Shown here piece by piece: positions 35,380 through 48,946 of a stretch of DNA of 52,500 nt; positions within the stretch are counted from its first letter, which is position 1, and every line of letters begins with the position of its first letter. The stretch lies in NCBI GenBank assembly GCA_963575745.1, contig CAUYUJ010001478.1, positions 22,501 through 75,000 of the forward strand. Reading direction: 5' to 3'. The notes beneath the pieces were generated by a model that was not told the origin of the DNA, did no database searches, and saw only the letters and a list, made by a program, of their open reading frames with translations. The stretch comes from Prorocentrum cordatum. Its lineage: Eukaryota > Sar > Dinophyceae > Prorocentrales > Prorocentraceae. Position numbers and translations under genes: made by a program.

Positions 35380-38300
35380 TTATCGCGAGGACGAAGAGAG
35401 AAGAAAGGCGTGTCCAGCCTTGCCGGCATCGCCATCCTCGATCACCTTCTTCTTGTCGGCCTCGGCTTTGGCTGCGGCCTTCCTCTTCGAGTTGATCTTC
35501 TTCACGAGGCTGTTCCCGGCCTCGTACCTGGTGTCGAACCAAGCCGTCCACTCGACGAATTTCGCCTGGACCTTGACGAACGCCTCCTGCTGGTATGTCT
35601 CAGGGCTGAGACCCACAAGCTTCTCGCCAATCTTCCACAGCTCCTTGGCCCTCTTGGCGTGCTGCGTCATCTGTTTCTCGATATCCGTGGAGAGCTGATG
35701 GGCGTTCAGCTCAGTCGAGAGCCGCTCTGCCCTGGACACTTGATTGAGCATGTCGCTGAGCATGGTAGTGGCCATCGCATAGTCGGCTGGATCTAACGTG
35801 TAGGAGGTCTTTGCAGTCCCCTGGGCCTTTCCCTTCGGGTTCTTGGGATCCTTCGTCGGCTTGCCAGCAGGCGCGGGGACGAGCCCGAATAATTTCTCAC
35901 CGCCTTCTTGCCCAGCGAGCGCCATCGCCCCCCCGAAGAGACCGTCACTGCTGAGCAGCGCTTTCGCGCTATCCTGGTCAAGATCCTGCGCCCCTTCCAT
36001 GGACATCTCGATTTCCTGCTCTGACGACTTAATGTTAGCCAGGCGGGTGCGGATCAAGTAGTACCGCTCATTCGTGTCGTTCGGGAACTCAGCATCCAAC
36101 TGATATTGCCCTGATCCATCCCTCTGCTTCTTAAGCTCATCGACCTTCTCCGGGCTGTAGAAAGCGAGCATCTGCTTCGGCTTGAGCCACTCCCAAACAG
36201 CCTGCAACGTGGAATTCCATCAGCACGCATACCATACCGAGCCCATCCAATCGAGGACGTCCACTAGACAGTGGCGGGGCACATGGATGCCAACGAGGGC
36301 GTCGGCACCCAACCTCCCACTACCGATCAGTGGACGCCCTGCTGGTTGGACTCACATGGATCCAGGACTGACGCAATTGCAGCCTCGCCCCTGTCGCGCG
36401 CAGTGATCTTCAACTGGATCTTCTTAGTGAGTTTCGTCGGGTCCTTGTTGCGCTCCAGCCAGAGATTGAAGGCTTGGAATTTGCCCTGCTTGGTGGCCGC
36501 CTCGTCCTTGATGTTCTGCGGGTAGGTGGTGGTGTTCTTGAGCTGCCTGACAGAGGCACAACGAAAACGAAAGGCTAGGAATGACTAGCCATCGGTCGTT
36601 GAAAGTAGGTATTTCGGGATTCCCAGATTCCAATCTACTTTCGGCGCCTTCAAGAGTCGAGTGGTTTTCCCATTTCCTTCCTCCTCTGGAGGCGGGCAGA
36701 AACCCAATCTATTTCCAACGCCTTCCTACTTCATATTTCTACCTACTTCTTCCGACCGATGGGTATAGGATCAGGCGGTGAGGAGCGAGAGGCGAGAGAT
36801 AGAGGGAAGAGGGAAGGAACGTGAAGAAGAGCCTTGTGAACACAGCCCACTCGGCCGGCGCGGTCACCGAGTTGTGGCGCACGCGGACAACGGGCATATC
36901 GTGGGCAGGCCCCGCCGCCTCAGGCATGGCCGCCGCCGCAGCAGACATGCTCGGCGCCGCCGCTGCTGGCGCCGCCTCCGCCGCAGCAGGCATGATGGGC
37001 GCCGCCGCTGCTGGCGCCTGGTGCAGCGGCTGCGCCGTTGGCAACGGCGCGGCCGGCGGCTGCGGCGGCGGCGGCTTCGCCGCGGGCGGCTCCGCAGAGG
37101 CTGCCAGCGCAGCTGGAGTCGGCATTGCAGCCTTCGGCGCCACCATCTCTGGGGCCACTGCAGCGGCCTTGGCAATCGTGGCCTTCGGCGCTGGCACAGC
37201 GGCAACGGCCCCCACAGCCTTGCCCCCGAACAACTCAGCTTGCAGCCCGCCCATAGAGAACTCCTCAGGCGCACCCGCCGTCACGCGATCGCCAAGGTTG
37301 TAGTCCAACCCGATGTCCAAGACTGATGCCAACTGCGTGTCGGCCCCTGGGAGCGTATCTTTAGCACCGTCTACATCATCATCGAGCGTGCGGATCTGCG
37401 CCTCGATCCCCGGCAGGGGATCACCCGTCGGCGTCGGCGCGATCGAGTCGGCGGCCATAGCATCCAGCGCACCATTGAAGGCATGAAGCGAGTCTACAGG
37501 TGCAGCATGCGGATCCATCTCCTGATCACCATCTCCCTCCAAGATCTTCACGATGAAAGCGTCGATTAAATCTTGGGCACCTCCATCCTCAAGCACTGCC
37601 AAGTTGTCCTTAATGATGGACAAGTCACCACCGTGCTTCTGGATGAATTCGTCATCATATGGTAGCTCCGCCTCCTTCAGCTGATCGCGCATCTGTTGCA
37701 TCAGCATGTCCCCGCGGCGAGATAGCTCAATCTCCTGCAAGAAACACCACAAGGTTTGCCCATCCTGTCGCACGTGTGCACACGCCTATGGCGCGCATAC
37801 ATGCACAGAGAGGTGGGCAATCATTGGGGCGAGGTATCCTCTTGATCTTCAGCTGAAGGTTCATCGTCGTCAGAGAACTGCTCCGCCTTCACCCAGTACT
37901 GGCGCTTCTTCATCGGATCTGGTGGGTTCGAAGGGTCGTCGCGACAGTGCCCAGCCTTGACCTTGCCGCGCAGGAACATCGTCAGCCTCGCGCCTGACAT
38001 ATGCTTCGACATCTGCGACTCGTTCTTCCAGGTCATCTGAGACACCGACGTCATGTCCGACGTTGCACTCGAGACCGATGGACTCAAGGCCGCGCAGACG
38101 GATGGCGAGCGCCCGACCCCTGCTGGCGATGCCACAGGCGGCGCATTGGCAGCCCCCTCCTCGATGGGAAACAAACAAAAGCGATCGGTGAGGACATTCC
38201 TCATCATGATCCTTCATACTCTCATCCTCCTCCTCCTCCTTATCCTCCTCCTCCCCCATCCCCCTCCTCCTCCTCCTCCTCCTCCTCCTCACCATCATCG

Positions 38301-38912
38301 TCATCCCGCTCCTCCTCATCCTCCTCCTCATCCTCATCCTCATCCTTCGCATCCTCCTCCCCGTCAAGCTCGGCGGCATCGGCCGCAAGGCCCTCATGAT
38401 ACAATAGAGCACTCGAGGGAGGTCATGCGGTGGAGGCATGCGATAATGGAGATTATGTTTGTACTTATATACCTTACACCACACATCCAGAGGCGGACCC
38501 GGGGCCGAAACGAATGCACATGGGGAGATAAACCTCATCGCGCGCGCACACCGTTGGATGAGCGGATAGCAAGGGGAGGGGGGGCAGGAGGACGAACCAG
38601 TGAAGGAGAAGCAGGAGGAGGACTAGGACAAGAAGGGAGGAGCAAGTCGACGCATGGAGGGTGAGCCAGCAGAGGAATAGAAAGATGATGATGACGAGAA
38701 GACGGCAGAATTTGGGACATGCAGGGGGGATCCATATGTTGCGTCTTCACTTTGAGAGCCTCCTCGAAAGTGGCGTCGGTCTTCTGGCGCTTCCTGAACA
38801 GCGGTCCTGGGCCCATGGGATGCATCCCTGCGGGAGATGGCGCCTTGCGAGCAGTCTTGGAGGCCGACACCTCACTGAAGGCAGCGCCACCAGCAGGGGG
38901 AGTCGAGGCCAT
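35380..38912 (-). CDS. Unknown dinoflagellate-type protein, five exons
   Basis: Model: exons 38912-38733, 38159-37839, 37734-36833, 36546-36384 and 36201-35380, about 795 residues. The ATG (38912) opens MASTPPAGGAAF. All joins keep frame; donors are GATCCC, GATACC, GCTCTT and GCTGCA, and every acceptor is AG|G. Order: a basic N-terminus with FRKRQKTDATFEEALKVKT; a segment with KKRQYWVKAEQFSDDDEPS; an acidic region; a long Ala/Pro-rich linker (about residues 290-440). A conserved-looking block follows (HNSVTAPAEWAVFTR joined to QLKNTTTYPQNIKDEAA, then FNLWLERNKDPTKL), then AVWEWLKPKQMLAFYSPE and a helical, Lys-rich C-terminus. I recognise the block FNLWLERNKD...KPKQMLAYYSPEK as common in dinoflagellate proteins, but know no function. 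No signal peptide or membrane segment is evident. Confidence 0.65.
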
Positions 38913-39000
38913 CACGCGCGCGTACCCCTGGCGCAACGAGCAGCACAAAAGAAACCCCTCCTGACACAAGCGCTGCAGATAAGACGAGTCATGTAGGCCG

Positions 39001-39960
39001 AGTAGGCCCTGAGTAGGCCCTGAGTAGGCCCTGAGCCTCATCCTCCTCCTCCTCCTCCTCCTCCTTCTCCTTCTCATCCTCTCTCTCCTCCCGCTCCTCC
39101 CCCTCCTCCTCCCCCTCCTCCTCTTTCCACCTCCTCCTCCCACCCCCCCCCCCCCCCCTCCTCCTCCCCTCATTTCCTTCCTCCTCCTCCTTATTCCTCC
39201 CTTCCTCCTCCCCATTTTTATTTTTTCCTCCTCCTCCTCATCACCCTCCTCCTCGTCATCCCCCTCCTCCCCCTCATCCCCCCCCCCTCCTCCTCGCCCC
39301 CCTCACCCCCCTCGACGGAGCGGGCCGTCTGGGCGAATCCGCGCGGCAACGAAATCCCTCCAAGTTCACCGATGGCCTCTTCTTTGGCCCCGCCTGGCCC
39401 GGAGGAGGTGGCGGAGGTGGGGGAGGAGGGGGGGGGCGAGCGGGAGAAGGAGGAGAAGCAGGAGGAGGAGGAGCGGGAGGAGGGGATCGCACCCGCCCCA
39501 ACAAAAAGTTGAGAGAAGGAGGGAGGAGGAGGAGGAGGAGGAAGGATGAGGGAGGAGGAGGGGGGGGGGAGGAAGGGGGGGGAGAGAGAGGGGGAGGAGG
39601 AGAAGGAGGAGGAGGGGGAGGAGCGGAGGAGGAGGAGGAGGAGGAGGAGGGCGGAGGAGGATGAGGCGGAAGAGGAGGAGGAGGAGGCTAGAGGAGGAGG
39701 GAGGGGGGGGGGGGGGGCGAGGAGGAGGAGGGGAGGAGAGGGAGGGAGGAGGAGGAGAGAGGAGGAGGAGGGGGGAGGAGAGGAGGAGGAGAGAGAGGAG
39801 GAGGAGGAGGGGAGAAGGGGGAGGATGCGGAGGAGTGAGGAGGCGGAGGCGGAGGAGGAGGAGGAGGAGGAGGAGGAGGAGGAGGGGGGAGGAGGAGGAG
39901 GAGGAGGAGGAGGAGGAGGAGGCGGAGGAGCGGGAGGAGGAGGAGGAGGAGGAGGAGCTG
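39001..39960. repeat. 11-bp triplicate, then long TCC and GGA tracts
   Basis: agtaggccctg is repeated three times (39001-39033), followed by a TCC-rich tract (39040-39300), about 60 bp of GC-rich complex sequence, then a GGA-rich tract (39390-39957). Sequence at 39310-39352 (ggagcgggccgtctgggcg and caacgaaatccc) recurs diverged at 46064-46107. Confidence 0.85.
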
Positions 39961-39963
39961 ATT

Positions 39964-40137
39964 ACCACTTTACGGCTTTCTACGCTGTTCTCCGGCTATT
40001 TGACGGCCACTCTACGGCTCATGTTTAATTTTCAGATGGTGTCGAGTAGGTGTTTGACATAAGTTTAAAGTAGGTGGTTGCCACTTTACGGCTTTCTACG
40101 CTGTTTTCCGGCTATTCTACGGCCATTCTACGGCTCA
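39964..40137. repeat. Direct repeat of about 58 bp
   Basis: ccactttacggctttctacg and ccggctatt...acggcc occur at 39964-40020 and again at 40080-40137, with a few substitutions. They lie just 3' of the methyltransferase-like gene. Confidence 0.85.
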
Positions 40138-40180
40138 GTTGTTCTAACAGAATGCTTTTGTTTTTCCAGGAACCGAATGA

Positions 40181-42547
<2,367 letters not shown>

Positions 42548-43017
42548 TGTCGATGGCGATCGCGATGGCGATGACGATGGCGATGGCGATGACGATGATT
42601 ACTCGACGGCGACATTGTGGCGAAACGATCACGATGATTTCTTCGCTCTACCGAAGCACGTTCGATGCCGAGCCTCGAACTCAACCTACCTACGATTTAG
42701 ACGTGCATCTGTTCAACCTTTCCCAGGAGATGTGGGAAGAGGGGAGCAAGCTGCATGTGTTGACCACGCGAGCTATAGGACAGCGTGACGATCCCCCACA
42801 GCATTTCCAACGAATTATTCCCGCACGGGGTACAGTTGACCTCGCTAGCAGCAGGTTGCGTTCATCGCAACATCATTATAGACAGAGCGGCATGTGCGTA
42901 CATCCTCATCCTTCCTATTCCGGATTTCCCTCATCATCCACTTCATCATCCTCTTCCCTCCTCCTTCCCTCCCCCTTCCGCTCAGCGAGGCTCAAGCTTA
43001 ATTGCGAAAACTTGCGC

Positions 43018-44169
43018 TCACGCGCCAGCGAGCTTGGCGCGCTTAGCAGGCAACGCCTGCAGGTCCTGCACAGCAGAGCATTTCCTGGAAGGCGTCGGAG
43101 GCACCAGCTCAGGCTTGGCCCGGTGCGCGAGGGCCCCATCGTCAGCGTCGGCCAACGAGCAAGCGTAGCTGTAATCATCCATCCTCGCCTTGAGGTAGTT
43201 GTCGAGCGTCGGAGTGAGGTATTCGACAGTGTCTGGCATGCGGTGAAGGATCTCCGCAAGAATAGCATTAGCCTTCTTCCGCGCCAGACTCTGAGGCTCG
43301 GGAACGTCCAATACCAGAAGACCGTCATTCGGGCCGTGCTCAAGGTCATGCTCTCCATGGCGTGCACGCTCATCGATGCGTTCGCATTCCTTCCGGCAGC
43401 GGGCGAGCTCATTGGACATCTGTTCGAGATTCTTCTCAAGTTGCCATTGACTCCAGGTCAGCGGGCGTGGAGGCGCTTCGACTGGCATCTTGTCAAGCAT
43501 CTCGGCCATCAGCCATTCCGCTCTGCGAAATGCATCAGAATCCTCGGAAGGCCTCCTCTCCGGGATCAGCACGTCGTACTCGCCGAAGGCCGGCATCAGC
43601 ACGTCGTACTCGCCGAAGGCTTCGCTAGGAACTGGAGAAGGCGGGATCCGCCGCAGACTGTCGAGGCTGTGATCTTCATCGTCGAGCGAGCGGTACATCT
43701 TGTCGCCCTCGTCGATGCTCGATTGGTCATCGTAGTCGTGGTCCCAGTCCGGGCCATCGTAGTCGTGGTCCCAGCAGTCCTGGCCATCGTAGTCCTGGCC
43801 ATCGTAGTCCTGGCCCCAGTCCTGATCATCGTAGTAGTGGCCCTGGCCATCGTAGTCCTGGCCCCAGTCCTGATCATCGTAGTAGTGGCCCTGGCCATCG
43901 TAGTCCTGGCCCCAGTCCTGATCATCGTAGTCGTGGCCGTCGTAGTCCTGGCCATCGCAGTCCTGGCCCACGTCCTGATCATCGTAGTAGTGGCCCTGGC
44001 CATCGTAGTCCTGGCCCCAGTCCTGATCATCGTAGTCGTGGCCATCGTAGTCCTGATCATCGTAGTCCTGGCCCAAGTCCTGAACATCGTAGTCCTGGCT
44101 CCAGCTGTCCTGATCATCGTAGCCCTGGCTCCAGCTGTCCTCACCATCGTAGTATGAGAACGAAGCCAT
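43018..44169 (-). CDS. Acidic Tyr/Asp/Gln repeat protein, unknown function
   Basis: Single open exon of 383 codons from ATG (44169) to TGA (43018). The protein opens MASFSYYDGEDSWSQ. About residues 15-150 are an imperfect repeat rich in D, Y, Q and G (units such as DYDDQDWGQDYDGQ and GHYYDDQD). A 30-bp tandem duplication gives FGEYDVLMPA then FGEYDVLIPE (43566-43625). The second half is ordinary: AEMLDKMP and AEILHRMP are two related short motifs, with a charged helix (LEKNLEQMSNELARCRKEC) between them and a basic PAKRAKLAG end. The repeat domain is likely disordered. I recall dinoflagellate proteins starting MAS.SYY.GWD with a similar C-terminus, none with known function. The ATG is chosen because a spliced-leader-like sequence lies about 48 nt upstream and the frame upstream is repeat DNA. 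Confidence 0.7.
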   Translation of the reverse strand: MASFSYYDGEDSWSQGYDDQDSWSQDYDVQDLGQDYDDQDYDGHDYDDQDWGQDYDGQGHYYDDQDVGQDCDGQDYDGHDYDDQDWGQDYDGQGHYYDDQDWGQDYDGQGHYYDDQDWGQDYDGQDYDGQDCWDHDYDGPDWDHDYDDQSSIDEGDKMYRSLDDEDHSLDSLRRIPPSPVPSEAFGEYDVLMPAFGEYDVLIPERRPSEDSDAFRRAEWLMAEMLDKMPVEAPPRPLTWSQWQLEKNLEQMSNELARCRKECERIDERARHGEHDLEHGPNDGLLVLDVPEPQSLARKKANAILAEILHRMPDTVEYLTPTLDNYLKARMDDYSYACSLADADDGALAHRAKPELVPPTPSRKCSAVQDLQALPAKRAKLAGA

Positions 44170-44216
44170 GCGTGCAAACGCTCTCTGCAGACTTGGCGCG
44201 AGAAAGACCAGTGACC

Positions 44217-44240
44217 CTGCAGCCAAAATAGCTACTGTCG
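44217..44240 (-). other. Spliced-leader-like sequence upstream of the repeat-protein gene
   Basis: On minus, cagtagctattttggctgca matches the dinoflagellate spliced leader at about 17 of 21 aligned bases, in the sense orientation and about 48 nt before the ATG. Such relicts are known where reverse-transcribed mRNAs re-entered the genome. The identification rests on my memory of the leader sequence. Confidence 0.5.
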
Positions 44241-44375
44241 CACCTAGGGCAGAAGAACACCCTTCAAGAACACGAGAACCTCCGCCGGCCAAAACACGCA
44301 GAACATTCAAGGGTACCCTCCCCAAGATGCACAAGAACATCCAGCAAACACAGAGAACATTACGGCACCCTCTCC
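44237..44375 (-). repeat. Dispersed 140-bp module, copy 2
   Basis: Minus-strand copy of the module at 29022-29164, ending where the spliced-leader-like sequence begins. It could be a shared upstream element or an inserted repeat. Confidence 0.7.
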
Positions 44376-46264
44376 AAACCGTCCTCGATCTTATGCTTCG
44401 GCACGATTGTAATGCGGAGAGGGGGAGGGGGGGATTCGGAAATCCGTCAAAAACCTGGGCCTGGACGCAGACGTGCGTTTGGGCCAATCCAAGCCCGCTG
44501 AGCGATGTTGAAGGCCCCCGTGGTTAATCCAAGCCCGCTGTCTGTTCTGGAAGCCTGCTGTGTTTTGTGGAATGCCTCTCGGCCCAGGGTTCAATCACCC
44601 CGCTCCTCTGGACTACGTGATGCCTAGGACACCTTGAAACAAAACATCAGCTCCCTTCTCATGATCATCCTCATCGCTCAACCCATCATTGCTCACCCCC
44701 CTCCTCGCTCACCCTCCTCTCGCTCCTCCCCTCCCCATCCTCCTTGTCCTTTCTCCTCCTCGCTCCTCGTTTCGCCCTTGTTTGTTCTCGCTCTTCCTCG
44801 CAAGCACGCGAGCAAGCGCGCGAGCGCGAGCGGCCGGGCGGAGGTGCGTCTCTTGGCCGAGCCGATGTTGATGCGCCCCATCGCACCTGGCGGCCGCAGG
44901 GAGACAGAGTTCGGTTCGGTTCGGTTCGGTTCGGCCCCCATGACCTGGAGGCCCAGGAGGAGGAGGGGGAGGAGGGGGCGGGGGGGGAGGAGGAGGGCGA
45001 GGAGGAGAAGGAGGCGGGGGAGGGGGAGGAGGAGAAAGAAGAGGAGAGCGGGAGAAGGTGGGGGAGGAGGAGGGAGAAGAGGAGGAGGAGGACAAGGAGG
45101 ATGCGTTCCCTCGCTGATCCTAAAGATGCGTTTAGAATTGCATCGGGCCCTCAGCGGGCCCCTGGGGCTGAGGACATCAGACCCTGAGGACATCAGACCC
45201 TGGTGAGGTTTTTTTCTGAGAACACCAGACCCTCGACGTCTCTCGCTGACGGGCCCTGGGCGGGCCCTCGGGCCAGTTTAAAACCGTTCCCACTGCGCTC
45301 CTCCTATTCCTCCCCCCCTTCTCCCCCCCCCCCTCCTGCTCCTCCTCCGTCTGCCCTCTCGGCTGATTTCGCAACGCCGAGGAGGACGGAGGGGGGAGAG
45401 TGAGGAGGAGGGGGGGGGAGGGAGGGGGAGGAGGAGGAGGAGGAGGAGCAGGTGGAGAAGCGCTGACCTCTATTGCTACTTTTGTAGCATAGATAGTCGT
45501 ACTTTTATAGTACAAGCAGTAGAAGAGTAGCATACACGTCGGCTGCTCGGGCGCTGCATTCCGCTTGCATGCAATCCGCGCGGTGGAGGACGGCTTGCTC
45601 CTCCTCCTCCTCCCCCTCGTCCTCCTCCTCCTCCCCCTCCCCCTCCTCCTCCTCTTCCTCCTCGCCGTTACCCTCCCCTCCCACTTAGACCCCGCCCTCG
45701 TCTTACTCTACGTCCTTCGCCGGCCTCGTCCTCGCCCTCCTCGACATCCTATTCCTCGCCCTAGTCCTCAAGCCTTACCTCTCTCACGCTTCATTGCCTC
45801 TGCTCGCCCAACCCCAATCGGACGAACTGTTTCTATCCGCGGCACGAGGTCTTGCACTCCCCAGCAGCACCGCGAATGAAAAGGATGCCTGAAATCGCAC
45901 TTCCCCCTTCATCCCCTATCCCTATCCAAAACCCCTCTGAGTTTGCCAGGCGCGCTGGCAGCTTAAGAAGCGCATTGCGCATTGCACAGAACATGCTTCG
46001 CCTCGCCCGATAGGAGGCACCCAAAATCATACATCTGCGCAACTGCGTAGCGCGAGTGGTCGCCGGAGCGGGCCGCCTGGGCGCGCACGCGTGGCAGCGA
46101 AATCCCCGCGCTCGAGAACATCCCTGCGTTCTGGCAGGCGGCCCGGAGGTGGGGCCGCGAGAGAGACAGCCAGCCGCGAGCGCTCAAAGCCTACAGGCCG
46201 TCAGGACGTCACGCCTTCAGGGCGGCCCGGCGGGTAGCCACCGCGAGCGCAAGCCATCGGGACG
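44376..46264. other. No gene recognised; GGA and TCC tracts
   Basis: aatccaagcccgctg twice (44477 and 44527), a ttcgg pentamer run (44911-44935), GGA tracts (44955-45100 and 45375-45450), a TCC tract (45598-45665), and ctgaggacatcagaccctg in tandem (45168-45203). Frames are biased and show no domain. Confidence 0.45.
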
Positions 46265-48605
46265 TCAAGCCTGCATCTGCCAGGCGCGCTCAAACTGAAT
46301 ATGCTCCTTGAGCTTCGCCCACGCAATGGAAGTACCGCCGTGGGAGCCCCGCGCGAAGGTTCTGGCGGGCGCAGGATCTGACATCACCACGTCTCCGAAC
46401 GATTTCACGTAGAAAGACCTTTTGTCGAGAATGACCTCCACCTGAGAAGCGATTGAACTCATGTGGATATGCTTCCCCACTCGGCGGCGCGCCGAAAGGT
46501 TGAGGGAGCGGGGGCGCGCTCATCCCGGCCCCCTCCCCCGCCCTCAACCCTCCGCCGAGCCACCGGCGGGATCAGCACAACAAATTCACAGGAGTTCAAT
46601 CGTTACCTTCTGTTTCTTCGTGCCGTGGATCGCGTAGGCCAAGCCCTTGCCGCCCTTGGGCATCACCGCAGGCAAAGCCTCGATGGGGAGCACGCCGCAA
46701 CGATTGTACGTCTCGGGGCGCAGCAAGTTGTAGCGGTTCAGCACCTCAAGGTTGAAGCCGCCTTCGAAAGGCCACTTCACCTGCTCCCGGGCGTCCAAGG
46801 TGAGGGCCCCTGTCTCCAAATCAAAGTCCTCATACTGTTCAGGAGCGGCCTCCACTTCAGGTGCATGTTTTCCGCGGCCCCTGCCCTGCTTGCCAGTGCT
46901 CTTGACTCTGCCCTTGCCCTTGCCCTTGCCCTTGCCCTTGCCCTTGCCCTTGCTCGCGGGCTGCTCGGGCTTGCTGGCGGACGCAGCCTTCGGGGCAAGG
47001 GCAGTTCTGAAACGGTGTGTTGCTGCTTTGCGGGGACGCTTGCCGAAGGACGCTCGCTTCCGAGTAGTCGTCTTCTTAACCTTCGAGGAGGATTTGATCT
47101 GCTTCTTTTTGGAGGCCGGTTTCTTCTGCTTCTTCAGGTCGATTGCTAGCACAGCCTTCAAGGCGTTCGGAAACGTGCAATGCCAAGAGCCCCCCCCCCC
47201 CCCCATTTTTTGGCCACAACGGTTGCGCGGCAGGTTCGTGTCGCGTCGACCCCGGCGTTGGTTTCTGACACCGCAGGGATCGTTCACCTTGAACGATCGG
47301 CCGCTGCCGCAACGTCCGATCGTTCAACATCGATCGATTCTGGGTCGCCGGCGGCGTTCAACCTTGAACGTCCGCGCTGGGGTCGCCGCTGGTCGACACG
47401 ACGCAGACCTACCGCGAATGAAAAAGGGGGGTCTGTCCCAGGGACATGCGTTTCATTTCATTGTCTAGCCTGCAGCGTGGCACCGAGACTCGCCAAATCT
47501 GCTGGCCTCTTTGGACGGCAGGTGCCCGCCCAGGATCTGAGGCACTGCAAGCTGGGATCGTCTGAGGATTTGTTTACATTCAAAAACTCCTCCATCTCCC
47601 TCTCCCCCTGATCGCCCTCGTCGTCTTCGTCTTCATCGTCTTCGTCTCGTCGTCCTCATCATCTCCTCCTTCGTTCCCCCTTCCTCTGTATCCTGATGAC
47701 GCCGGCACGGTCAGCGCCTCGGAGGGCGCGAAGAGCGCCTCAGCGTCGGCGTCGCCGTCGCTGAGGTGCAGGGAGCCCTCATCCTCAGAAACTCCTGGTA
47801 GGTCGGCGAGGGCAGCGTTCAGGTCGAGGTCGGCCTCCTCGCGGGAGGAGGGCGAGTGAAGGGGAAGGCGAAGGAGGATCAAGAGGAGAAGGGGGGCGAG
47901 GAAGGAGAGGAGGAGAGGAAGGCGGAGGACGGTGAGGAGGACAAAGCCCAGGAGGTGGAGGGTGGAGGGTTGAGGAGGCGGCCAGAGGAAGTGGAGGTGG
48001 TGGTGGAGAGGGGGGTCCTCTGCAAACTCGACGCCCTCGCTGACCACCGTCTCGACTCTCTGGAGGGCAGCCTGAATTGGAGCAGGCGGGTCCTCAAGGA
48101 GAAGGAGGAGCATGGGAGGATGATGAGGGACAAGTGGAGGAGGACGAAGGGCAGCATAAGCAGCAGGTCAGGTCCTCGACCACTGGGCCATCCGCGGGCT
48201 CGGCAGGCACTTCTCCAGCTGGGATCACCTGGGCTGCGTTGCTCCTTCTTTTCCTCCTCCTCCTCCTCCTCCTCCTCTTCCTCCTCCTCCTCCTCCTCCT
48301 CCCCCGCTCCTTCCCCACCTCCTCCTCCTTCTCCTCCACCCACTCCCGCCCTGGAGGCCTCCTGGGGGCCTCCTGGATCCTGAGTTAGGCTCCCCGTGCA
48401 CCCCATCGATCTCATCGATTAGGTTCTGGATCGACGCCGACTCTACCTCATTCTCCCCGAGCTTGCCCCATAGTGCGTCGATTCCCGCTTCTAAGACCAG
48501 GAGGTGGAGTGGCAGTAGAGCGTTAAGAATATCACCGAGATATTCGCGTCCTCGTTCAAGAGCCTCGAGCGTTCGGAACGGGAGGAGGAGGAGGAGGAGA
48601 AGGAG

Positions 48606-48636
<31 letters not shown>

Positions 48637-48887
48637 GAGGAGGAGGGAGGAGGAGGGAGGGAGGGAGAGGGAGGGAGAGTCGTATTGGAGTCGTGTTGGG
48701 GTCGTAGTTGGAGTTCTCTCCTTCCTCCTCCTTCTCCTCCTCCTCCTCCTTCTCCTTCCTCCTTCCTCCTCCTCCTCCTCCTCCTCCTCCTCCTCTCCTC
48801 CTCTCCTCCTCCTCCTCTTCCTCCCCTCCTCCTCCTCCTTCCTCCTCCTCTCCTCCTCCTCCTCCTCCTCCTCTCTCTCCTCTCTGT

Positions 48888-48946
<59 letters not shown>

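Noticed and set aside
36350-36355. GTGAGT as the donor after exon 4 of the five-exon gene
   Set aside because: It leaves the next exon out of frame by one base; the GAG|GCTGCA site at 36384 restores frame and matches the acceptor CAG|GCTGTT.
47203-47220. ccattttttggccacaa on plus as a leader-like sequence
   Set aside because: Opposite strand to the gene, extra bases in the T run, and located just upstream of an internal exon.
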